Shown here one piece after another: positions 19,046 to 27,345 of a stretch of DNA of 64,000 bases. Below the pieces are notes generated by a model. It was given only the letters and a program-made list of their open reading frames with translations. It was not told where the DNA came from and did not search any database. The position numbers were made by a program, and so were the translations under genes. How positions within the stretch are numbered: the stretch's first letter is position 1; each line of letters starts with the position of its first letter. The DNA lies in the NCBI GenBank assembly GCA_900322175.1, contig ONYZ01000002.1, positions 45,059 through 109,058 on the forward strand, in the 5' to 3' direction. The DNA is from an uncultured Prevotella sp. Lineage in GTDB: Bacteria; Bacteroidota; Bacteroidia; Bacteroidales; Bacteroidaceae.

Positions 19046-19600
19046 TTACTGTCTGGTAGCCTCGTCGATAAGCCAAGAGATAGAGTTTGACGACAAGTCA
19101 GCCTTCTGACCTTCGCAGAAGAGTTCATCCACATTGATGCTTACAGATATCTTATCGTAAGCACGCGAATAACATAACACACTACTCAACAGCGCACTTA
19201 CGCGATACTCTACCCCACCAACTTTGGCAGTAAACATCCAGTCGGTTGGCTCCATCGAAACGTACATCAAACTGCCAACCAATACCATATCAACAGTAGG
19301 AGCAGAAAACGTTGGACCTTTAACAGAAGCAACAGCCTCATCAAGTTCCGTGCCAGAGAAGAAACGACTCAATAGCGGAGTCACTGGCAGATACTTTATC
19401 GTAAGGTCGTCGCCAATCGTTACATAAACCTTTGACGGCACATTTTCGTCAAGCACCACACCTGCATAAGTGCCTTTAGCCTCATTGTATGCCTTCTGCG
19501 CATCAACTACGGTAACTTCACGATTTTCATCATCCGAACATGCCATGAAAAGCATGATAAGCATAGCCGAAAAAACAATTCTAAACGATTTCATCATCAT
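19046..19600 (-). CDS. Small lipoprotein of unknown function, DUF4840-like
   Basis: A 184-aa lipoprotein with lipobox FMAC (Cys21) followed by SDDEN, the acidic stretch often seen on exported Bacteroidetes lipoproteins. The mature part begins YNEAKGTYAGVVLDE and continues with short beta strands, which reminds me of DUF4840-type lipoproteins. That match is tentative and no function is known to me. Three ATG codons in a row (19600-19592) leave the exact start open. It is the only - strand gene between the two + strand lyase blocks. It has its own good promoter, divergent from the PL11 gene, so it may be a PUL passenger or share regulation with the lyase. Confidence 0.7.
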   Translation of the reverse strand: MMMKSFRIVFSAMLIMLFMACSDDENREVTVVDAQKAYNEAKGTYAGVVLDENVPSKVYVTIGDDLTIKYLPVTPLLSRFFSGTELDEAVASVKGPTFSAPTVDMVLVGSLMYVSMEPTDWMFTAKVGGVEYRVSALLSSVLCYSRAYDKISVSINVDELFCEGQKADLSSNSISWLIDEATRQ

Positions 19601-19617
19601 AATGTTTTAATTCGTGG

Positions 19618-19648
19618 CAAAGGTACTGCTAAAAATTGAAAAAACCAA
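19618..19648 (-). promoter_or_regulatory. Promoter of the small lipoprotein gene
   Basis: On the - strand, TTGG is followed by 19 nt and TACCTTTG (19625-19618), a full Bacteroidetes promoter ending 17 nt before the start codon. Confidence 0.75.
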
Positions 19649-19666
19649 GTTTTAACACCTTATTTA

Positions 19667-19698
19667 TTTGGTATTCTCGATATTTTAGTGTAATTTTG
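19667..19698 (+). promoter_or_regulatory. Promoter of the large PL11 lyase gene
   Basis: TTTG (19667-19670), 20 nt, then TAATTTTG (19691-19698), 34 nt before the ATG. It is back to back with the lipoprotein promoter; the two -33 elements are only about 18 bp apart, so one regulator could act on both. Confidence 0.8.
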
Positions 19699-19732
19699 CA
19701 CCCATAAAAATAACGAACTAAAACAAAGCATA

Positions 19733-22700
19733 ATGAAGAGACTAATTACTATGGCTCTAGCAGCCATAATGAGCGTGAATTTATGGGCTCAACGTGCTAC
19801 GGACAAACTGGACCGTGGACTGGTAGCGATTAAGACAAATGCGGGCGTGTTCTGCTCATGGCGAATACTTGGCGAAGAGTATTATGACGTAAAGTATAAC
19901 ATCTATCGCGACGGGAGCAAGCTGAACGCTGAACCTCTATCGGTATCAAACTTTACTGATAAAACCGGATCTACTGGTAGTACTTACACTGTGAGTGCTG
20001 TAGTTAGAGGCCAAGAGCAGTCGCAGAGCAAGTCGGCAAGTGTGTGGGCACAGAACTATCTGGAGATAACGCCCGATCATGGTTCGCTCACCTCGACATA
20101 CGTGCCTAACGATGCTTGTATGGCCGATGTGGACGGCGACGGCGAGCTGGAAATCCTGATGAAGTTTGACAACCTAAGCGAGATAAATGCCAGTTATCCT
20201 AGAAACGGATATAACGGCGAGTACTCGATAGCAGAAGTATTTAAACTGGACGGTACTAAACTATGGTGGCTCGACTTCGGTCCAAACATGGGTGATTTCC
20301 AGAACAACGAGCAGAATATCGTGGCTTACGACTGGGATCAGGACGGCAAGGCCGAAGCCATTATACGTGCTGCCGACGGCACAACTATCCACATGGCTAA
20401 TGGCGAGACCTACGTGGTGGGCGATGCCACCAAGAACTATCGTGGTGCCACTGGTGGTGGAGCTAACTGGTTTATGCACGATGGTGCTGAGTATCTGGTA
20501 TATATGAATGGTGCTACAGGCGAGCCATATCAGGTGATGGACTATCCGCTGAAGCGACTGGAGAATGGCGAAACCAACCTTGAAGCAGCATGGGGCGACG
20601 GATATGGCCATCGCTCAACCAAACACTTCTTCGGAGCGCCATACCTTGATGGTCGCAAGGCCAGTATTTTCCTGGCCCGAGGCATATATACACGTCATAA
20701 GATGATAGCATACGACGTGGATCCTGCCACACACCAGTTGATAGAACGCTGGCGCTGGAATAACAACACACCAGGCAGTGCATGGTATGGACAGGGCTAT
20801 CATAACTATAGCATAGCCGATGTAGACTGGGACGGACGCGACGAGATTTGCTTCGGTTCGATGGTAATCGACGACAACGGACACGGACTGTCGACCACAG
20901 GACTGGGACATGGAGATGCACAGCATCACGGTGATTTTAACCCATATATCCATGGTCATGAGATATATGCGTGCAACGAAGATGCACCTGACAACAACTA
21001 TCGCGATGCTACAACATCGAAGATATACTATCGCCAGACTAGCGGAAATGATGACGGACGCGCTATGATGGGTAATTTCAGCAACAAATATCCTGGCTGT
21101 CTGGGACGTTCTGGACACGACACTGCAATTAGCAGCGTTACCAACGAACACATTCCGTCAGACATAGCATTCGATGTGAACTTCCGCATATATTGGGACG
21201 GTGATTTGCTCGAAGAGACATTCAACGGAACTGGAACACGAAATTCTACAGGACGTATATATAAACCCAGCACAGGTGAAACTATTGCCACACTACAGGG
21301 GTCGCTGACCAACAACGACTCAAAAGCTACCCCATGCTATCAAGGCGACATATTTGGAGACTGGCGCGAAGAGGTGGTAATGCGTACTACCGACAACAAG
21401 ATTAGAATCTACAGCACCACCATTCCTACTGAATGGCGAAACTACACCTTATGGCACGACATGCAGTACCGCAATGCGATGGTATGGCAGATGTGCGGCT
21501 ACAACCAGCCACCTCACGTTAGCTACTTCATCGGCGAACTGGAGGGAATAACCATGGCTCCACCAGCACTTACCACTACCAACCGCACAGAGATAGCCAA
21601 TGGTGGAACCATCGACGGCAGTCTGAACGACAAAGAGGTGATGATGGCAGAAACTGGCGATATGACAGTATCAGTAGCCGAAGGTGCCAAGCCATACATA
21701 TTCTTCGACAACGCACCAAGTTGGGTGCAGGGTCACGACAACAATGATAAGATAGAGTATGCCACTTATACCCACACACTGACAGGTGGAGCATTCAGCG
21801 GCGACATGCGACTGGTGAAACAGGGCGACGGAACACTGATATTGCCTAATGCCACCCAGACATATACCGGCTCGACAGATGTATGGGCAGGAACACTGTG
21901 TTTCGACGGCACAATGCAGAACAGCCGTGTATGGCTGAACCGCTTTGCTGAGTTGAATTCAGATGGTGGTAAATTCATGAAGGGCATACAAATGGACTAT
22001 GCATCGATACTGAGACCTGGAGGCAAAGACAACAAGGGCGTGATAGAAACAGACTCGCTGATTCTGAATTTCGGTTCGCGTATTGTGTTCGATGCACTAG
22101 CCGACGGCACATCAGATGCTGTTAAGGCAAATGTACTTACCATCGAGAAGAAAGACTGGCAGTATGGTCCAGAATATTCTACCCCAGTGTTTGAGATTGC
22201 CATTCAGGGACAATTGGCAGCAGGAAAGTATCTGCTGATAGAAGCCGCAAAGATAGAAGGCGACGTGAACAATATCGTGCTTGAGGGTGTTGACGGAGTA
22301 AAGTCATCACTCACCAATGAGAATGGCAATATTTATCTGAATGTAGAAGCAATACGCGAAGCCTCAAACATCTATTGGGACGGCGGAACTGACGGTATTT
22401 GGGACTTTGCAAATACAGAAAATTTCACACTCGAGGATGGAAATAAGGACTTCTTCGTAACAGGCGATACTGTGACATTTAATGACAACACTTCACAAAC
22501 AGCGGTATATATCAAGGAGGATGTATCACCAAAGAGCGTAGTATTTGTCAACGATGCGAAAGACTATACATTGATGGGCGAAGGAAGTATCATAGGTGAT
22601 GCCAGTCTGACTAAGAGTGGTGCAGGCAATCTGACCATCATGAACACCAACAAATTGACTGGTGGCGTAATAATCGAAAACGGAAGACTGACAGTTTCTG

Positions 22701-23833
22701 CTCTGGCAAATGCAGACGGAACTGAATATGGTGCCCTGGGCGGAACCAGCAATCTGATTACGCTACGCAATGGAGGCACACTGGCAGTAAATGCCAATGT
22801 AGTATCTAGTCAGAAGCTTTCGCTCGAAGCAGGCGGAGGATGTATCTATACCAGTCAAGGCAAGACACTGACAGCAAATGCCGCTATCAACCAGACTATA
22901 AAATCAAGTCTCACTAAAATTGGTAACGGAACGCTGCAGATTGGCTCTACAGTCAAACTGGACACCATGTATATTAACCAGGGTATAGTTCAGGGTGGCG
23001 AGGTTAACAATGTCCATCAGTATCCAACACTGATAGTTCTTAACGGAGGTGCGCTGAAAGACCCAGACAACATTTACAGCTATTCAAGCAACAAAGCAAA
23101 CATAGAGGTACCTGCCGGCAAGTCTGCCAGCTGGACACTCGACGCACGTTGCGACTATTCAGGAAAGTTGACTGGAGACGGTTCTCTAACTGTAAATGTT
23201 ACGAGTGTACGCAGCAATATGACAGGCGACTGGAGTAAATTCAAGGGAACATTAAAATTCCAGTACACAAAAACTGGTTCGTATGATCCTGCACTACAGT
23301 GGAACAACTCTTACGGTCTACCAAATGCTACACTCACGGGGGTGTTTAATAACAACGGCAAAGATTTGACAATTGGTACGCTTTCTGATGGTGCAACACT
23401 GAGTGGAAGCGGACGATATACCGTAAAGCATATCGCAGGCAAAATAACCAAATCACGTAGTGGACTGAAGAGTTCGTATGTAGAAGTACAGAGCACAATG
23501 ATATTATCAGAAGATGTCACAGTGACATTCTCTGGTACGTCGAACCTGAAACTAGGTGATACCGTACAACTCTGGAAAGCCAACTCGTTCCAGGCCACAT
23601 CGAATATCGAAGTTACACTGCCAGAATTGCCTGAAGGATTGTATTGGGACACCTCTAAACTATTGACCAAGGAAGGAAGACTTACCGTTACTGATGTTCC
23701 AAGTGGTATCAATGGTATTGAGATGGATACAAACCAAGAAGGTTTCATCTACAACCTGAACGGTATGAAGGTAAGTGAGCCTCTGAAGAAAGGCATATAT
23801 ATCAAGAACGGAAAGAAGATTATCATCAAGTAA
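19733..23833 (+). CDS. PL11 rhamnogalacturonan lyase fused to autotransporter-like repeats, type-IX-secreted
   Basis: Endo- or exo-lyase cutting the Rha-GalA backbone of RG-I. The 1366-aa protein has a signal peptide (MKRLITMALAAIMSVNLWAQ) and a PL11 beta-propeller to about residue 630 (TDKLDRGLVAIKTNAGVFCSWR; Asp-rich Ca-binding loops DVDGDGELE and DWDQDGKAE; GDWREEVVMRT; YNQPPHVSYF). About 650 residues follow of PATR/autotransporter-associated-strand repeats (LVKQGDGTLILPNATQTYTG; LTKSGAGNLTIMNTNKLTGG; LTKIGNGTLQIGS). The C-terminal tail LKKGIYIKNGKKIIIK is a type IX sorting signal. PL11 enzymes are usually about 600-650 aa, so the repeat half is an addition, perhaps a stalk or binding region. 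A second PL11 follows after 15 nt. Confidence 0.9.
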   Translation: MKRLITMALAAIMSVNLWAQRATDKLDRGLVAIKTNAGVFCSWRILGEEYYDVKYNIYRDGSKLNAEPLSVSNFTDKTGSTGSTYTVSAVVRGQEQSQSKSASVWAQNYLEITPDHGSLTSTYVPNDACMADVDGDGELEILMKFDNLSEINASYPRNGYNGEYSIAEVFKLDGTKLWWLDFGPNMGDFQNNEQNIVAYDWDQDGKAEAIIRAADGTTIHMANGETYVVGDATKNYRGATGGGANWFMHDGAEYLVYMNGATGEPYQVMDYPLKRLENGETNLEAAWGDGYGHRSTKHFFGAPYLDGRKASIFLARGIYTRHKMIAYDVDPATHQLIERWRWNNNTPGSAWYGQGYHNYSIADVDWDGRDEICFGSMVIDDNGHGLSTTGLGHGDAQHHGDFNPYIHGHEIYACNEDAPDNNYRDATTSKIYYRQTSGNDDGRAMMGNFSNKYPGCLGRSGHDTAISSVTNEHIPSDIAFDVNFRIYWDGDLLEETFNGTGTRNSTGRIYKPSTGETIATLQGSLTNNDSKATPCYQGDIFGDWREEVVMRTTDNKIRIYSTTIPTEWRNYTLWHDMQYRNAMVWQMCGYNQPPHVSYFIGELEGITMAPPALTTTNRTEIANGGTIDGSLNDKEVMMAETGDMTVSVAEGAKPYIFFDNAPSWVQGHDNNDKIEYATYTHTLTGGAFSGDMRLVKQGDGTLILPNATQTYTGSTDVWAGTLCFDGTMQNSRVWLNRFAELNSDGGKFMKGIQMDYASILRPGGKDNKGVIETDSLILNFGSRIVFDALADGTSDAVKANVLTIEKKDWQYGPEYSTPVFEIAIQGQLAAGKYLLIEAAKIEGDVNNIVLEGVDGVKSSLTNENGNIYLNVEAIREASNIYWDGGTDGIWDFANTENFTLEDGNKDFFVTGDTVTFNDNTSQTAVYIKEDVSPKSVVFVNDAKDYTLMGEGSIIGDASLTKSGAGNLTIMNTNKLTGGVIIENGRLTVSALANADGTEYGALGGTSNLITLRNGGTLAVNANVVSSQKLSLEAGGGCIYTSQGKTLTANAAINQTIKSSLTKIGNGTLQIGSTVKLDTMYINQGIVQGGEVNNVHQYPTLIVLNGGALKDPDNIYSYSSNKANIEVPAGKSASWTLDARCDYSGKLTGDGSLTVNVTSVRSNMTGDWSKFKGTLKFQYTKTGSYDPALQWNNSYGLPNATLTGVFNNNGKDLTIGTLSDGATLSGSGRYTVKHIAGKITKSRSGLKSSYVEVQSTMILSEDVTVTFSGTSNLKLGDTVQLWKANSFQATSNIEVTLPELPEGLYWDTSKLLTKEGRLTVTDVPSGINGIEMDTNQEGFIYNLNGMKVSEPLKKGIYIKNGKKIIIK

Positions 23834-23848
23834 AACCAAAATAATGTA

Positions 23849-25879
23849 ATGAAAACTAAAAGATTATGGATGACGGCCGCCATCTTGAACTGCGGTCTGA
23901 TATTCACGGCATGTGTCGACAATAACACTATCCCAGTAATTCCAGAGGGTGAAGACGACATCACAACTAAAGTAAGTCAGGAACTAGCAACACCTGAAAG
24001 CCAAATGGAAAAACTGGGCCGTGGAGTTGTGGCACTACCACAAGCAAAAGGTATCTTCATCAGTTGGCGACTGTTAGGCACAGACGATGCTAGAACCACA
24101 TTTGATGTGATTCGCAATGGCGCGGTGATTGCCGAGGATCTCAATGTATCCAACTATTCAGACGAGGCAGGTACCACTGATTCGAAATATCAGGTGGTTT
24201 GCAAAGTTAATGGCAAGACCATTGAGACATCAAACGAAGTAACCCCATGGGCCAAAAACTATATGACATTGGCACTGGATCGACCTGCCACAGGCGCTCT
24301 TGGAGGTGAGTACTCGCCTAACGACTGCAGTGTAGGCGACGTGGATGGTGATGGTGAATATGAGATATTTGTGAAATGGGATCCGTCAAACTCAAAGGAC
24401 AATTCGCAGAGCGACAAAACCGACAAAGTCTTTATCGACTGCTATAAACTGAACGGGACCAAACTATGGCGTATCGACTTGGGAGTGAACATCCGCGCAG
24501 GAGCACACTATACACAGTTTATGGTATATGATTTCGATGGCGACGGCAAGGCAGAAATGATATGCAAGACTGCCCCTGGAACAAAAGACGGCACAGGCAT
24601 ATATGTGAACCAAGCTGCCACCGACGATAATATAAAGGCTGCCGACAACAATAAAGACTGGCGTACAAGTGCAGGTCGCATAAATGGTGGTCAGGAATAT
24701 TTGACGGTATTCAACGGACAAACTGGTGAGGCCATCCATACCATTGCATATTACCCCAACCGAAATGCATTAGCAAAGTTGAGTGAGGATGAAGGTACTT
24801 TCAACTGGGATGACCGCAGTGGAAAGAAAGACCGTGGCGACTATGGCAACCGTGGCGAACGCTACCTGGCAGCAGTGGCTTATCTGGGTGGTCCTGATGC
24901 TAATCCAAGCGGTATCTTCTGCCGTGGGTATTACACTTATGCCTATGTATGGGCAGTAGATTTCGACGGCAATCAACTTAAGCATCGCTGGTTGCACCGT
25001 TCTGATTCAAGAACACAGTATTCAGTAGTGGATGCCGACATGATAGAATCAGCGAAGATTACTGCTCCTGTAGCCACACGTGGCGAAGGCAGCAACACTA
25101 TGTATAGCAATGGCAATCACAATATGTCAATAGCCGATGTGGATGGTGACGGACGCGATGAGATAATATGGGGTTCGGCCGCACTTGACGACAACGGGAA
25201 ACTGCTGTATGCAACAGGTTTCGGTCATGGCGACGCCATCCATCTGGGTGCAATGGACCCTGACCGCAAAGGCATGCAGGTGTTCGAGGTTCATGAGGAA
25301 AAAGGTACTTACTCTTGGGACTTACACGATGCTGCTACTGGCGAGGTAATATTCAAAGGAGGCAATGCTGGCAAGGACAATGGCAGGGGCATGGCTGCTG
25401 ATGTAATCCCTGGAAGCCGCGGCTACGAATTCTGGTCATCGGACGAGCGTCAGCAACGTAGTGTTAAGACAGGCGAGATAGTTGGAGAGAAAAGCACTTC
25501 GGTCAACTTCCGTATGTATTGGAACGGAACCTGCTACGACCAGACACTCGATGGCAACACCCTTGACTATTGGAACGGTTCGAGCTGGAACAGACTGATG
25601 ACATTCTATAATTACGGAAATTCATCTACCTGCAACAGCACCAAGAAGACACCAAACCTTCAGGCAGACCTGTTTGGTGACTGGAGAGAGGAACTGATTC
25701 TTTGGGATTCGAGCAACAGCAGCACACTGAATATATTCTCGACAAACATACCTACGGAGTATCGAGTGCCAACACTGATGCATGACCATACCTACCGTAT
25801 GGCTGTGGCTTGGCAAAATACAGCTTACAACCAGCCACCGCACTTGGGATTCTATCTCCCAGATTTCGTAAACAAATAA
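23849..25879 (+). CDS. PL11 rhamnogalacturonan lyase, lipoprotein
   Basis: Second RG-I backbone lyase of the locus, 676 aa. It has a lipobox FTAC (Cys22) with a short linker, so it is lipid-anchored, probably on the cell surface. The PL11 propeller starts at MEKLGRGVVALPQAKGIFISWR. It shows DVDGDGEYE, DFDGDGKAE, GNHNMSIADVDGDGRDE, GFGHGDAIHLG, GDWREELILWD and YNQPPHLGFYLP, the same block order as its neighbours. It is 15 nt downstream of the large PL11 and should share its transcript, which ends in a bidirectional terminator 8 nt past the stop. Confidence 0.93.
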   Translation: MKTKRLWMTAAILNCGLIFTACVDNNTIPVIPEGEDDITTKVSQELATPESQMEKLGRGVVALPQAKGIFISWRLLGTDDARTTFDVIRNGAVIAEDLNVSNYSDEAGTTDSKYQVVCKVNGKTIETSNEVTPWAKNYMTLALDRPATGALGGEYSPNDCSVGDVDGDGEYEIFVKWDPSNSKDNSQSDKTDKVFIDCYKLNGTKLWRIDLGVNIRAGAHYTQFMVYDFDGDGKAEMICKTAPGTKDGTGIYVNQAATDDNIKAADNNKDWRTSAGRINGGQEYLTVFNGQTGEAIHTIAYYPNRNALAKLSEDEGTFNWDDRSGKKDRGDYGNRGERYLAAVAYLGGPDANPSGIFCRGYYTYAYVWAVDFDGNQLKHRWLHRSDSRTQYSVVDADMIESAKITAPVATRGEGSNTMYSNGNHNMSIADVDGDGRDEIIWGSAALDDNGKLLYATGFGHGDAIHLGAMDPDRKGMQVFEVHEEKGTYSWDLHDAATGEVIFKGGNAGKDNGRGMAADVIPGSRGYEFWSSDERQQRSVKTGEIVGEKSTSVNFRMYWNGTCYDQTLDGNTLDYWNGSSWNRLMTFYNYGNSSTCNSTKKTPNLQADLFGDWREELILWDSSNSSTLNIFSTNIPTEYRVPTLMHDHTYRMAVAWQNTAYNQPPHLGFYLPDFVNK

Positions 25880-25886
25880 AAAAAAG

Positions 25887-25920
25887 ATCGCTTACTCGAT
25901 TTGGGTAAGCGATATTTTTT
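25887..25920. terminator. Bidirectional intrinsic terminator
   Basis: Stem ATCGCTTAC / GTAAGCGAT with a 9-nt loop, flanked by an A tract on the left and a T tract on the right. It lies between convergent PL11 (+) and GH105 (-) genes and serves both. Confidence 0.9.
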
Positions 25921-25922
25921 GA

Positions 25923-27344
25923 TTAGTAACGTATGCTGCCATCGTAATTAAATATTGGTGCATCGGTAGGAACTTCCTCGTCGTAGAACCATACAGCCGA
26001 ATCATTCATCTTGGGATGCTGGTTCTTTAGCAGACGAAGCATCTCTGCACCTGCCCAGATAACAGGACCGTAACCATGGGCGGCCATAACATGAACAGGA
26101 CGATAAGCGTAGAACGATGGATCGAAGCCCATACCTGTACCCACACATACATTCTCAACCTGTCCCTTGGCATTAACCGAAGCCTCAACAGCATGCCATG
26201 CCAACTGAACCACAGGGCCATAGACCTTGGCATCAACCCAGCCCTTATTGATAGCATGGGCAAAACAATAGGTATAAATGGCAGTAGCAGAAGCTTCGAG
26301 ATAAGTGTCACTACGATCGAGCAACTGATGCCAATATCCATCATGATGCTGTAATTCAGCAAGTCCCTTTAGGTGCGACCTCATCAGCGTCATAATCTCT
26401 GCACGATCAGGATGATTCTCAGGAAGGACATCAAGAACCTCGCACATAGTAAGAATGGCCCAACCATTTGCCCTACCCCAGTGGAAGGCAGGATGTTCCT
26501 GCATAGACTCTACCCACCCATGACGGAACAGATTCTTCTCAGGCACCCACATACGTTTGGCAAACTGCAATACCTGTCGTACAGCTTCGTCGTAGTATTT
26601 ACTGTCGCCAGTATATTTTCCCATGTATGCTACGGTTGGCACACCCATAAACATATCATCGAGCCAAACCGTATTCTTCTGAGGACGCAGACGTGCAAAG
26701 GTGCCATCACTCAGGCGATACTCCTTATTCATTATATAATCGGCATAATTCTGTATGCGCTCATCGATAAGTTGACGCAGACCTTTGTCGCTATCCTTGA
26801 ATATAGTAGCCATCGACTTGATCATCGAACAGCACACTGCACCAGCATCGTCAAGAGCATGAGGATCGATAACACGCCTTACATTTACATCTACAGTACT
26901 ACCCTTCTGGTGTATTTTAGTAAAATAAGGTGCCATTTCTGCCAGAAGCTTGTGACGCTTATACACATAATTCTTATATGCTTCGTCACCTGTGGCTTCG
27001 TAAGCTGCCAGTACGCCAGAATAAGTCACGCCCCACTCGTAGCTGGTAAGGCGGAACCCTCCCTGCTTAAGATATGTATCGGCATTGATATCCTTCATAC
27101 GGGTTATTTCCTTGCCAGTCTTCTTATCGACAAGCACAGCAGGGGTCTCTGCATCGATATAACTAAGGACTCTGTCCATGGTCTGCTTTACGCTTTCCAC
27201 TTTCGACACGCCATATCCCACCCTATACTCAGGTTTCATCAGATGTAGCGGAGTGTTATTGTCATTTATCTGTTGTGCATAGGCAACAGATGAAAAGCCC
27301 ATAACTAGGGCTAGCGAGAATCTGTTTAATTGGATTGTCATCAT
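25923..27344 (-). CDS. GH105 unsaturated rhamnogalacturonyl hydrolase
   Basis: Removes the 4,5-unsaturated galacturonate left at the non-reducing end by RG-I lyases. The 473-aa protein has a signal peptide ending SSVAYAQ and should be periplasmic. The (alpha/alpha)6-barrel shows RLTSYEWGVTYSGVLAAYEATGD, VWLDDMFMGVP (candidate catalytic Asp229 or Asp230), HGWVESMQEHPAFHWGRANGWAILT and CVGTGMGFDP. It is about 100 residues longer than the minimal family members. It starts 1 nt after the stop of the PL11 gene, so the lyase and the enzyme that processes its product are translated from one message. Confidence 0.92.
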   Translation of the reverse strand: MMTIQLNRFSLALVMGFSSVAYAQQINDNNTPLHLMKPEYRVGYGVSKVESVKQTMDRVLSYIDAETPAVLVDKKTGKEITRMKDINADTYLKQGGFRLTSYEWGVTYSGVLAAYEATGDEAYKNYVYKRHKLLAEMAPYFTKIHQKGSTVDVNVRRVIDPHALDDAGAVCCSMIKSMATIFKDSDKGLRQLIDERIQNYADYIMNKEYRLSDGTFARLRPQKNTVWLDDMFMGVPTVAYMGKYTGDSKYYDEAVRQVLQFAKRMWVPEKNLFRHGWVESMQEHPAFHWGRANGWAILTMCEVLDVLPENHPDRAEIMTLMRSHLKGLAELQHHDGYWHQLLDRSDTYLEASATAIYTYCFAHAINKGWVDAKVYGPVVQLAWHAVEASVNAKGQVENVCVGTGMGFDPSFYAYRPVHVMAAHGYGPVIWAGAEMLRLLKNQHPKMNDSAVWFYDEEVPTDAPIFNYDGSIRY

Positions 27345-27345
27345 A

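Noticed and set aside
18888-19109. A 73-aa + strand reading frame over the 22-bp repeats
   Set aside because: It exists only because the repeat lacks stops. The 22-bp period shifts frame each unit, so no protein repeat is encoded, and it overlaps a real gene on the other strand.
26373-27248. A 291-aa + strand frame inside the GH105 gene
   Set aside because: Antisense shadow of a conserved enzyme; no recognisable domain or promoter.
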